Assembly (NCBI GenBank): GCA_001051155.2
Contig: JYIP02000005.1
Coordinates: 1,364,001-1,428,000 of the forward strand
Length of the DNA: 64,000 nucleotides
Origin: Chrysoporthe austroafricana
Taxonomy: Eukaryota; Ascomycota; Sordariomycetes; Diaporthales; Cryphonectriaceae
Direction of reading: 5' to 3'
Shown piece after piece: positions 46,826-56,769 of this stretch (its first letter is position 1; each line of letters opens with the position of its first letter). Position numbers and translations under genes: made by a program. The notes beneath the pieces are model-generated. The model was given only the letters and a program-made list of their open reading frames with translations, searched no databases and had not been told where the DNA came from.

Positions 46826-47685
46826 ATGACCACCGACGCTGCCACCCAACCATCACCAGCTTCACACCCAGCCAAACGCGTCAAGCTTGACGAGAGTGCA
46901 ACCACCACCACCACCACCACCACCACCACACCTACGAACACGATGGCTGCCCCTCAGCTTCTGATCAAGAGACTCTCCGAGAATGCCCGCCTACCCACGC
47001 GGGGCAGCGCTTTCGCAGCCGGCTACGACATTTACGCATCCAAGGCCACCGTCGTGCCAGCGCGTGGCAAGGCTCTCGTCGACACGGATATCAGCATGGC
47101 ATGCCCGCCAGGAACTTGTGCGCTCAACCCATCCCCACCCCTAAACCCTTGGCGACTTGCCCCATTCGGGGTCTCTTCTTGCCCTTTCGCTTTGTTCAGG
47201 GCTGACCATAGCCTTCAGACGGCCGCATCGCCCCCCGCTCTGGTCTGGCCTCCAAGGTACGTGATCTCCCGGCCCCCGCGGACAAAGGTCCTCGACTGAC
47301 CAGTCAAATATAGCACTTCATAGACACCGGCGCTGGCGTGATCGACGCGGACTACCGCGGCCAGGTCAAGATCCTCCTCTTCAATCACTCCGAGGCTGAT
47401 TTCGCCGTGTCCGAAGGCGACCGCGTTGCCCAGCTCGTGCTGGAGAGGATCTACACCCCCGACGTGGTCGAGGTCGCCGAGCTCGAGGACAGCGTACGCG
47501 GCGCTGGCGGGTTCGGCTCGACCGGTGGGTTCGGCGAGAAGCTCGTCGCGACGGTCAGCGCGACGACCGATGGGGCTACCGATGCCGTCCCCCCACCCGC
47601 GGTCGAGTTCAAGGTTGCTACCACCGCGAACGGCACCAACGTGGTGCAAGGCGGGGAGAACGGCAATCAGAAGCCATCGTCTTAG
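46826..47685 (+). CDS. DUT1: dUTP diphosphatase (trimeric dUTPase)
   Basis: Hydrolyses dUTP to dUMP and diphosphate, keeping uracil out of DNA and supplying dTMP synthesis. Exons 46826-47117, 47219-47256 and 47314-47685; introns of 101 and 57 nt give 233 aa. All five trimeric dUTPase motifs are present: [43 protein letters not shown], and the flexible [11 protein letters not shown]. The 38-nt middle exon carries motif II. Two oddities are seen. The N terminus has a Lys/Arg patch (KRVK) and ten consecutive Thr encoded by an ACC repeat before a second Met ([12 protein letters not shown]) that would itself be a normal start. About 50 extra Ala/Thr/Asn-rich residues follow motif V, where most family members end. 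Two isoforms with different location are possible but unproven. Confidence 0.95.
46901..46930 (+). repeat. (ACC)n repeat encoding poly-Thr in dUTPase
   Basis: About ten ACC codons in frame; perfect repetition at the DNA level suggests recent length change. Confidence 0.8.
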
Positions 47686-48255
47686 AACGTCTGGTGGCGG
47701 AAAAAGAAGGCATCTGTGCTGCTCGCGGGACAGCCGCCCAGTATGCCTGGTCTGGCGAGGGTAGTATGGAGAGACCCTCTGCTGAGGGCGAAGGGGAAGG
47801 ATGTCCCATGGCCGTGGACCGAACCATGTGTTGGGTTCTCGGATACGTGCTGGATCGGGACTCCACTGTGAGAGCGGTAGTCCACTGTGAGAGCGGTAGT
47901 CATTATCGATCGTCCATCAGATGAGCGGGCATTGGAATTGTTATGCCGGAACAAGCATCGGTACGCTACGACGTTTTGAACAACCTTACGTAGGATAATG
48001 ACTGGGCCGGTCGAGGTGCTGTGTATGGAGAGTTAGTCTGTATACAATACACCGCCTCATATTGGTGCGAGGCATAGAGGAGATAGACGTGTTCACATTG
48101 ACACGGGCTAATGACGAACAACACGAGTTGATATTTGACGCAGAAGCATTTGAGTCTTCACTTCCCCTTTTGCGTTGTATTATCGTTCTAGTTCTATCAA
48201 GATGCTCCAGAGCCATGCAACCAGGTCCCTTCTAGCAGTGTACCCGTCTGTCCGT
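47686..48255. other. Convergent intergenic region dUTPase / pyridoxal kinase
   Basis: 0.57 kb. Contains a perfect 19-bp tandem duplication (TCCACTGTGAGAGCGGTAG) at 47862-47899. Nothing else recognised. Confidence 0.5.
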
Positions 48256-49733
48256 CTACATCCTCTGCGCCTTGAACTCCACTTTCGGATCCCTCAGCGA
48301 GCCGAGATGCCTGACCAGCCTCAGCTCCGCCGCCTTGGACCGCACGAGGTGCATCCTCTTCTCGTCCAGGGCCTCCCCGCCGGCCTCAGCTGTCACCCTC
48401 TGCACCTCCGCCTTCATACCCTCGCACGTCGCCTCCAGCACCTCGTGCATGCTGGCGAGCACCTTCTCGGCCGCCCTGGCCAGAGGCAGGTCCAGCGCGT
48501 CGACGTCGTCTGGGCTGAGCCACGACGCGGCGGCTCCGAGTCCGCGCGCCGCCGCTGGGCTACTGCCGCTGGTAACGGCCTCCCGCATCCGCACGACCAT
48601 CAGCGCGCCGAACATGTCGCCCGTGCCCGAGAAGTAGGCGTCAATGGCCGGGAAGCGGATCTTGAAGGCGCGGGGCCGGCGGGCCGACGTCATCGTCGAG
48701 CCGATGACGGAGAGGATAGCTGGCCTGCTGCTGTCGTCGGATGAGGGGGAGGACGAGGAGGACGGAAGAGGGGTCGAGGACGGGGTCGACGTGTCGAGAG
48801 AGACGGAGGTCAGGACGATGTGCGGTACGCCGTAGGTTTCGTGGATGACCTCGATAGCGCGGGTGAGCGAAGACATGTCTGTTATCTGAACGCCGGAGAG
48901 GAGCCTGTCCCGGGGGAGTTTTTCATCTCGTCAGCACCGCCTTGCTCTTCCCACCGGGCTCATGTGGGGGGCGGGGAAGGGGATACGTACTCGGCCTCGA
49001 ACTGGTTCGGCAGGATCAAGTCGGCGTGCGGCAGCAGGCTCTTGTACGCGGGCACGACGTCCTGCGCGACGTAGAGCCTGCCGTTGTCGCCCATGACGGG
49101 GTCCAGCACCCAGAAGAAGGACCCAGGCGCACCCCTCCTCCTCGCCTTGTCCTTGAGCTCCTCCGCGATCCGCCCCACGGCCTGGACCGCCTCGGCGCCC
49201 GGTATGTAGCCCGACAGCATCATGTCGAAGTCGTCGAGGTAGGACTGCTTGAGCCCCTCGTAGAGATCAGTGATCTCCTGCGCCGAGACCTTGGTGCCCT
49301 TGACCTGTCTGTAGCCGGTGTGGTTGCCTGTGCCGCCGGGGGAGACGAGGAGGGGTCAGAATATGGCTGGACACGACGAGGACAATATCTAGGGCATAGG
49401 GACAGGGCGGGACTGACTGAACTGCACTGTGTTCAGTGCGGCCACGTCGCAGCCGAGCGACTGCATCGTGAACACGGCGATCTTGTTGCCGACATATCTG
49501 GGATCCTCCAGTCAGCCCAGGATCGCCCTCCATCAACCTCTCGCGGGCTGGGGCTTTTCGAGGCGGCTTGGGTGCACGAGACTTACCCGGAGACGACCTT
49601 CGCATCTTGTTAGCACGGCTGTGATCCTCTCCGGGCTTTCCTCTTTCTCTTAAGATGGGGACGGGGCACTTCTCCGTACATGGCTGGCAACAGCCAGGAC
49701 GCGGGTCTCCGGGACTGGCAAGTCTGTCGACAT
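48256..49733 (-). CDS. BUD16: Pyridoxal kinase
   Basis: Phosphorylates pyridoxal, pyridoxine and pyridoxamine with ATP to make vitamin B6 cofactors; cytosolic ribokinase-fold enzyme. Five exons: 49680-49733, 49587-49597, 49418-49497, 48991-49327 and 48256-48904, giving 376 aa. Exon 2 is an 11-nt micro-exon (GTCGTCTCCGG) needed to complete VLAVASH/VVSG/YVGNKIAVF, the conserved pyridoxal-kinase N terminus. Other family blocks are SLGCDVAALNTVQFSNHTGY, DMMLSGYIPGAEAV, VLDPVMGDNGRLYVAQD, LILPNQFEAELLSG and the active-site loop SGTGDMFGALMV with its catalytic Asp. A Ser/Pro/Asp-rich insertion of about 20 residues (around TSTPSSTPLPSSSSS) precedes the active-site region. All four introns are 82-90 nt. 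The micro-exon makes automated models likely to shift the start. Confidence 0.94.
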
Positions 49734-50443
49734 CCTCGGGGTGGTCTTGGGCGTAGGCGGATGGGAGGCGAGGGGAGTCAGGTTCGGACCCGTAGTTGTG
49801 AGAGGATATGCTTTGGTGGCGTAGCCTGCCCAATACAAAGACCAATCGACGAAGAGAAGGTTTGGAGGATTCAGGGGGGTGATCGTATGAGGAATAGCAT
49901 CTGAGGGCTTCGAGTCATCGTCTACATATTTGGGATGACATACGGCGCAGCCGGCAGCGGAATCGATCCCACCGGCACTGGCACTATTCGAGAAAAAAAG
50001 TGCCCCGCAATCGCGTTCGGCGAAGAGAACCCCACGTTCCGCTGTGACGCTGCCCTGCATGACATCCGCCGAACTGCGATCATCGGTCCTGTACTTAGTA
50101 CGATCCCTCCGCCGAACGCAGGGTACCGGTACGTATCTTGCCGGTAGGCCCGCCTAATGAGAGTCATGTCCGCGCTTGATTCAGATTTGTTTTGGTTTCA
50201 TTACGGTCGAAGGCGATGGGGGCTCTCGTATCGGATAACATGCCTATGCCCTCCAACCAACGTTCTATAGTGCAATGCAGTATCCTGCGATTCTTAGACG
50301 CACATCGGCCTGACCCAACACAGTTTCTCCTCCTCGTGACAGATGTATCCTGTAGGCAGTGTCACAGCGCCCTTGCGCGGGTGAAGAGCGTCGCCTCGTC
50401 ATGAACGTCCCTCGTCAATACATCACGTCCGTCCCTCAGCCAC
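49734..50443. other. Intergenic region, pyridoxal kinase promoter
   Basis: 0.7 kb between two minus-strand genes. No supported ORF or motif. Confidence 0.45.
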
Positions 50444-51471
50444 CTACTCCTCGTCGCCAATCTGTAAGAGAAGAAAATTATTAGCCATGCGACCGATCAC
50501 ATTTGGGCTCGGCGTGTCAGCCAAGAGGTATAGGCCCACCTTTGGCGCCAGGTAGAACCGCAGCCAGCTGGTACCCTGGATCGAGTACTCGACCAGCAGG
50601 GGCACCTCGTTGGACAGGCAGATCTTGACTTGTGAGGACAGGGCCGAGGCCTTGCAGAAGTTGGACAGGTACTTGAGGGAGAACGTCAGGGAAACGGGCT
50701 CGCTCAGCTCGATGTCGATGTTGAGTTCGGGCTTCTCGACGTTCTGGTGGCTGCGCAGGGTAACGGCGCCGTTGCCGATGTCACCGGTGCAGGCGAACTT
50801 GACACCGTCCTTGCTCGCGTCGATGGTGACTGCAAGAGGGGAAAATCCACGGTCAGCACCACCTCCGGCTCAAGAAATACCCACACAAACACGGTCTTGG
50901 GGAGGACTTGTTTATACCAGACTCGGACATAGCCAGCAGATCAGTGCAGATCCGCCTGAACTCGCCCGCGGGCATGGAAACCGTAGCAGCGTACTCGGTC
51001 TCGGGAATGCCTAGGTGCTCCTGGTCAATGTCCATGAGCTTGAGGTCGTACTCGGAGATGCGGTCGTTCTCGGCGGACTCGAAGGTCAGATTGAGCGAGT
51101 CGGGCGCGTCGTCGGCCTTGAGGGTCAGGATGTCCTCGTTCTGGGCAGCGCGCAGCACCTTGGTCAGAGAGGTCAGGTTGACGCCCAGCGCGATGTTGCG
51201 GTCGCACCGGTACGGGCTGAAGCCGTCGGCCTTGAGCATCATCGACACCAGCGCCACGTGCGAGTTGTCCATGGCCTGCAGGGCGATGCCGCTGTCGTTG
51301 CAGTCGAAGTTGCAGTCCTGCACGAGGTCCTTGATGGCGTCGACCACCTGCGAGGCGGGACGGAGTGTCAGAGCAGGTCTCTTTCGCGAGGGCGCGAGGT
51401 TTCTGAGGAGTGTCACGGTCGTGTCTTACCTTCTTCAGGATGCTCGCCTGTTCCAAACGTGCCTCAAGCAT
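50444..51471 (-). CDS. POL30: PCNA, DNA polymerase sliding clamp
   Basis: The homotrimeric nuclear sliding clamp that tethers replicative polymerases and recruits PIP-box proteins such as MSH3. Exons 51430-51471, 50918-51347, 50540-50829 and 50444-50461 give 259 aa, the standard length. N terminus [14 protein letters not shown] joins [16 protein letters not shown]; the first PCNA signature is [19 protein letters not shown], the central-loop Lys region is [20 protein letters not shown], and the C terminus ends [13 protein letters not shown]. The final exon encodes only IGDEE-stop and is fixed by CTTACAG. A probable 5'-UTR intron ends two bases upstream of the ATG (51474-51550). Introns of 78-88 nt. 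Three ACGCG cores lie upstream at 51735-51762. Confidence 0.96.
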
Positions 51472-51473
51472 TT

Positions 51474-51550
51474 CTGTGGTCTCGTCAGCATACACTTTCG
51501 CCAGAGGAGGGGTCACCGGGTGCGGTAGTAACAACAACGCGGGGGCTTAC
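51474..51550 (-). other. Probable 5'-UTR intron of PCNA
   Basis: Minus strand GTAAGC (from 51550), branch-like TGCTGAC, and acceptor CCACAG ending at 51474, two bases before the start codon. 77 nt, like the coding introns of the gene. Confidence 0.5.
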
Positions 51551-51734
51551 TGAATGTGTGAAAAAGATTTCGTGGAAATATGGATGTATTGAACTGGGAA
51601 CAATCGAACGGAGAGACACTAGTGGGGATCTGAGAAGCTGTCACTTGCTTGTTTGCGCGAAAACGAGGTTATTGTGTTTGTAGCTTCGGAGAAGACAGGC
51701 AGCAGTGAGGGCCTCTTTTTAATAAAAACCCACG

Positions 51735-51762
51735 ACGCGAAGAGGACGCGCTCTCCCCGCGT
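51735..51762. promoter_or_regulatory. Three ACGCG cores upstream of PCNA
   Basis: Cores at 51735-51739 and 51746-51750 on the plus strand and at 51758-51762 as CGCGT, all within 28 bp, 264-291 bp upstream of the start codon and beyond the putative leader intron. None is the full ACGCGT palindrome. PCNA genes of yeasts are MBF targets. Confidence 0.45.
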
Positions 51763-52546
51763 CATTCAATTACGGGCTGGCGCTGAGGTGCTGCAGGGGA
51801 GCCCATGCGCGCAGCACAGCGAGCTGGAACCCTAGAACCCTGACGGCTAGCTGCCTGTCTAGGTGGGTCCCCACAGCCTGGCTGGAAACAACGACCTCGG
51901 CGTCATCCCTCTCTGCGCTTCTGGGAACTTCGCCGTCGACAGCACAAACCTCATTCGCGATAACCATGACTGCTCAACATGGACAAGTTCAACATGGACA
52001 AACGGTGCGTGCAGCAACGATGCATTCATTTTAATCCTTGGGCTCTTAGCTCTTCAACTCAAGGACTACCTGCTATCTGTTCAGAGATCCTGGTCCGATT
52101 CAAACAATACCCTTGTTCGCAGGCTCGTCTTGTATAGGCATTCTGTATGTTCACACCCATTCAGACGTCCGGCAGCCAACAGACATTATACTAATTTCGG
52201 ATACCTCTTTCCTGGACGTACAGCAGGGCCAAGCCCGACGCCATAATAGCAAGAAGCCACCCCCTCTCCTGAGATCTATGGTATAGGTAGGTATCAAAGA
52301 CTCGCACCCTGCGTTGGAGGATATGACCTCGTAATATGTCCTTTTGTAAACAGAGAGAACAGCAAAGAGTATATAAGCAAAAAGAAAGCAGAAAAGCGAT
52401 GGTGCTGTGAGTGGCCGCCGATTTCTAACGCCGGTCCGAGCAGATGCAGTAATAAAGTGCAGATGGAAACGGTAATAAGAAAAACGTCAGTCATGAGAAA
52501 GCCGACCCGGGTCGTCATGTCGCTAGGAGCCTCGGCCGAGACGGGC

Positions 52547-54607
52547 TCACATCGAGACGACCCTGCTCGGGTTTATAGGCGGCATCGTCTGCCTCCTGTT
52601 GCTGTTCTTGTTCGGCCTCAGGTTGATGACCATCTCGAGCTCCTTGAGCATCCCCCGGCTGGCATCGGCCTTCTCTTTCATCTCGGCCCTTCTTTCCCTG
52701 TCTTCTCGCATCTTTGCTATCCTCTCGTCTCTTGTCATAGTGCTCCTCGGGCGTAATGGCGTCGCCACTGCTTCGAACACCTCCTCGCTCTCCCCTGAGT
52801 TGCTGGTCAGGTCCACGCGGTCCGGTGACTCGCCCGTCAGCGCCCTCAGCGCATCCTCGACGCCGCCGCCGCCGCTCTTCTCCTCGACCGTGGAGAGGCC
52901 ACTGAGGGAGCTTGGGGACATCATGCTGCTGATCGACGACAGGCGCTTCTCGTTGCGGTCGATACCCGACGCGAGCGCCGCCTTGCCGTCTTCCCATGCC
53001 TGCTGCAGCATCTTCAGGTCCTGGCCGATCGACTCATACTGCTCCATCAGGTTCGGACCGAGCTCGGATATGTCGGTGGCCTCGTTCAACGATCGGTCGG
53101 ACTCTTCCCGCAACAATGTCATCTTGGCCTGGAGGCCCCGGATCCCGGTGGTTAAAGAGTTGAGTTTTCTCAGCTGTGATCGCCACCTCTCTCGCCCAGG
53201 TGAGAGGGGTCCCTTGTCCAATGTTGGGGCAGGTGCCGGGAACGAGTCCTCCTCGCTCAGGATGGACCTGAGTCGCCCGTAGGACTCGGTAGTCGCCTCG
53301 TCCAGCACTCGCAGAGACTCCATGACGGTGGTCCACCTCACGAAGTCGGTCTCATCCCCCAGTGCCTCCATGGACAGCAACGCGCAGAGGAACATCTTAC
53401 GCATGACGTGGAAACGGGAGGCCACCACCTTCAGGGTCCTCAGCGACTCCATGTCCTCGAACTCGCCCTCCGAATACCCCTGCAGGGCATCTGACATGTC
53501 CAGGTCGCTGATGTCGTAGATGTCGTAGTATCGCTCCAGGTCCAGCGGCTCGGAGAAACCCTTCACCATCGACGACGCCTGCTCGTACTTCGAGATAATA
53601 TCCCCAAAGCTCTTCCTCAGCGCCTTCCTCAGCCGCACACACCTCCGCGTCTGGCTGCGGTCCTCGATCCGGCTGATAGGTGGCAGCGGCGCGCTGAGCC
53701 TGTATCCGCGCGAGACGAGTTCCACCTCCTGGATCAGGGCCAGCGCGGCGCTTGATGCACTGTCGAAGTCCTGGGCCTTTGAGACGAAGGTCGAGGTCTC
53801 CGCCAGGACCTGCTGTCGCACGTATCGGAGCCATTGCTGGCGGATGTAGGCCTGCGATGCGACGCCTGCCACGGCGAACACCACGACGAAGACCACCACC
53901 CTCTTCTTCGACAAGTTTGTGATCCCACCACTGTACAACCAACTGACGAACCAGGCCAAGCCGAGCGCGCCCACCGCTGTGAGGATCAAGCCGGTCTGCG
54001 ACGGTACGTTCGGGTCCTGACCGCCTCCCGCCTCCGCCGCCGAGCTCTGCGCGGGGGCATGCTGGGCGAGGATCGAGTGGCCGCTCAGCAGCTGCGACGC
54101 GACAATGGTGTACCGGAACTGCTCTATGAACCTCGAGTTGTCGGCGCGGTCGAGCTTCGTGGCGACCTTGGTGGCGCCATGCTGCAGCGAGCTCAGGCGC
54201 TTCTTCTTCGGGGGCGTAGGCGCGACGGCGCCCTTGGCGAGGCTGATGTTGAGCGAGTCGGGGATCTTGGACCGGAAGCGCGATTTAACGAGGGGCCGCC
54301 CGGTGGGCGCGAAGGAGGCGGAGGGGCTCGGGGGACTCGGGGGCGGCGTGTCGATCACGACGTCGGGCTCCTGTATGGCCCAGTCGCGCTGGTGCTCCTC
54401 GCCCTCGTCTATGGTGGTGAGAAGCGATGTCAGCGCGAGCGACCTCATGGTGGCTCCATTGGGGGGGACAAGAACATCAAAGAGCAGCAAGATAGGACGA
54501 CAGGAGGCAATGAGACAGCATAGCAGGCGAGGCCAGGAGCGACGGAGAGGCTACTGACCCTTGAGGTACTCGGCGAGCGGCGTCTGGTCGTAGATTACCG
54601 TCTCCAT
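52547..54607 (-). CDS. Vezatin/Inp2-like (myosin-binding domain) membrane protein
   Basis: Exon 1 is 54559-54607 (METVIYDQTPLAEYLK) and exon 2 is 52547-54453; the 105-nt phase-1 intron joins EYLK to ATMRSLALTSLL, giving 651 aa. Two adjacent membrane helices, TGLILTAVGALGLAWFVSWL and RVVVFVVVFAVAGVASQAYI (about residues 170-220), are followed by a helical region with QAQDFDSASSAALALIQEVELVSRGYRLSAPLPPISR-like organisation (here SKAQDFDSASSAALALIQEV), which I recognise as the vezatin-type domain of fungal proteins related to Inp2, a myosin receptor in peroxisome inheritance. The C terminus is highly charged. Family membership is from pattern recall; organelle and myosin partner are inference. 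Confidence 0.72.
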
Positions 54608-55967
54608 GTAATACGGAGGATCCGAGCCAGGGACTTCGGGGCCGGGCGGGAAGCAGTATTACGGGCTGCCACTATTTCGGGGGCAGCTAAGCACCGAAGG
54701 TTCGCTCATGCAAGCGCAAGACGTCTGACACGGCCAAGTCTCTGGGGATCTGGGCGTGGCTCTCCAAGGCAGGGCGGTCCCGACGGGCTCGCAGCGTGTC
54801 AGGGGGAGCGCGCGCGCGGCGTGGTGTACTGTATCGTAACCGTACCGTACCGCAGCGCAGCGCAGTCTTCGTCGAGCCAAGGCAAAACGGAATGAGGAGC
54901 GTCTAGCAGGCGGCTATACGAGAGGCCAGACCAGAGCGAGCGAGGGAGGGCGAGGGTGACGTGAGATTAGACGAGAACGAGATCGCCGCTACTGGAAAGC
55001 GGTAATGTGCCCTGCTGGTACTAATAAGTTTTGAGAGAGGTCTGGATCTGCGAGTCGGAAGGACGATCTCGGTTACATCGACGAGAGCGCAGATCGAGCC
55101 AAAAACCGATGGGGGCAATTCGAGAGGTTATGTCGAGGAGGGGGCGGAGGAGGAAGAGGACACGAGACGGCCTTTCCCTTTCTTTTTTTTCGTTTTTTTC
55201 TTTTTTCGTCTTTTTCTTTTCTCGCGCTCGCTTTCGGAAAATGTACGTCGGCAAAGGGGTTTGGGATTAAAGTTAAATGAGCGACTACGAGGACGAGGAG
55301 GACTAACACCTGGGGTCGGTCAAGTAAGTCCCTGAGCTGCCCTGCCCTGGCCTACCCTGCCCTGCTTGCCGACCACCGCTCTCGATAATGGAGCCGGAGT
55401 CGGTGTGCAAGACTCGGCCGCAGTCCGCGCCTCGTCAACGAGCCGCCTGGGCCCTGGGGCCTCTGGGGGGTCCCCTGTGGCTCTGGGCTGGTGCTGCTGG
55501 ACTTGGGTGCAGCAGTGGGCAGCAGTGGGCAGGTGTCATGCTGCAGGGGGTCTGGCGATCATTTTTCGAAACGTGCCGGGCCCCGGCCAGAGCCAGTCTG
55601 CACAGCTCCACAGGGGTGCACAGGCGCCGACAGGGTCGAAGGGGGGCGCGCGGGGGGGTTTACACCATTCCTCCTTCTGCCCTGCAGGGCTATTGGGCAA
55701 GGGTCTAGCTGCACTGGGCAGGCGCAGCAGCTGCGCGCCCCGACGTCCTGGAGGGCAGCGCCACAGCTTCCCGCCGACAGCCCCGGGCCGGCCTTGACCT
55801 CGCGCTCCGTCATCATCAAGTTGAAACACGGCGACCATCACGGACGACCCATCTTACCCCCCCCCCAACACCCAAGGAGGAAGTCGGGGCGGTGGTGAAC
55901 ACCCGGAAATAGCCTTCATCAGACCCCGACCCGGCCACCGGCCTCAGGCCGTCGTCAAGCCGCCAAG
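54608..55967. other. Divergent vezatin-like / EMC6 intergenic region
   Basis: 1.36 kb, with a C/T-rich run (mostly T) at 55171-55226 and G/C-rich simple sequence from 55320 to 55760 (CCTGCCCTGG-like, GGGG runs). ORFs here are low-complexity and I do not call them. Confidence 0.45.
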
Positions 55968-56420
55968 ATGCCCACCGAGAAGGAGCTCCAGATCTCGCCC
56001 ATCGTGAGCGAGTCCGTCGTCCACAACACCAAGGTCAGTCCGCGCCCCCTCACACAGCTCGCGGCCAGGCCAGGCCGCGCTGTGCGCTCCCCAGCTGACG
56101 TTGCCCCCCTCTCTTCCCTCCGGATCTAGACCCTCTCCAACCTCCAGTCCCTAACCGCCTCGCTCTTCGGCGTCGCCGCCGGCATCCTCGGCCTCGAGTC
56201 CTACGCCGGCTTCCTCTTCTACGCCGCCTTCACCCTGCTGACCGCCCTGCTGTTCTACACCGTCCGCGTCGCCCCGGAGTCCGTCGCCGCCGGCAAGCCG
56301 GTGCTCGACACGAGCCGCTACTTCCGGGGCCCGCTGGAGCTGTGGACGAGCGGGCTGATGGGCGGGCTGGCGGGCTTCGTCCTGACCTGGACGCTCTTCT
56401 ACGGGTTGGTGAGGGCGTAG
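55968..56420 (+). CDS. EMC6: ER membrane protein complex subunit 6
   Basis: A small integral subunit of the EMC, the insertase for tail-anchored and some multi-pass proteins in the ER. Exon 1 is 55968-56033 and exon 2 is 56130-56420, with a 96-nt phase-0 intron, giving 118 aa, the usual size. The sequence reads ISPIVSESVVHNTKTLSNLQ, then helix 1 with GVAAGILGLESYAGFLFY, helix 2 TLLTALLFYTVRV, and the C-terminal ELWTSGLMGGLAGFVLTWTLFYGLV, matching the EMC6 pattern AGILGL...GFIFY and GL.GGL..Y.L.WT..YG. High confidence despite small size. Confidence 0.95.
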
Positions 56421-56769
56421 GACACCGGAAGCGCGATGGGGGAAAGAATATGACCTGTGGACTTGTGGCGCAAAACATTCGCCCACCCCCGTGGGGATGG
56501 GGGTCCTGGCCGCTGGAGCCGACATGCCGACATGATAATGTATACATGCGCTACATACCCATGAGATAGGCTATGGATATCCGTGGTATGAAATGAATCC
56601 TGCAGGGCCGAGACCTGATCGCATCCCCATCTGAACCCGACGCTAGACGATCCCATTCTACCACTGCGAACACCCGGTGTCTAGAATGAAACATTACTGG
56701 CCTACGATTCTCGTAGCCTTGCTGAAAAGAAGAACGCCCTTGTACTCGATGCCAATATCGCTGTGTTGC
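56421..56769. other. Convergent intergenic region EMC6 / GTPase
   Basis: 0.35 kb 3' region shared by two convergent genes; nothing recognised. Confidence 0.5.

Larger units (their letters stand above)
51472..52546. other. Intergenic region, PCNA promoter
   Basis: 1.07 kb. Holds the putative PCNA 5'-UTR intron and ACGCG cluster at its left side; the right side is 3' of the vezatin-like gene. No supported ORF. Confidence 0.45.

Noticed and set aside
52515..54523. Long antisense and alternate-frame ORFs over the vezatin-like gene
   Set aside because: Shadows of the 651-aa reading frame; Arg/Gly/Ala-rich without domains.
55366..55898. Overlapping plus-strand ORFs (70-143 codons) upstream of EMC6
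   Set aside because: G-rich simple sequence with Gly/Ala/Trp-rich products; no homologue recognised and too close to the EMC6 leader.
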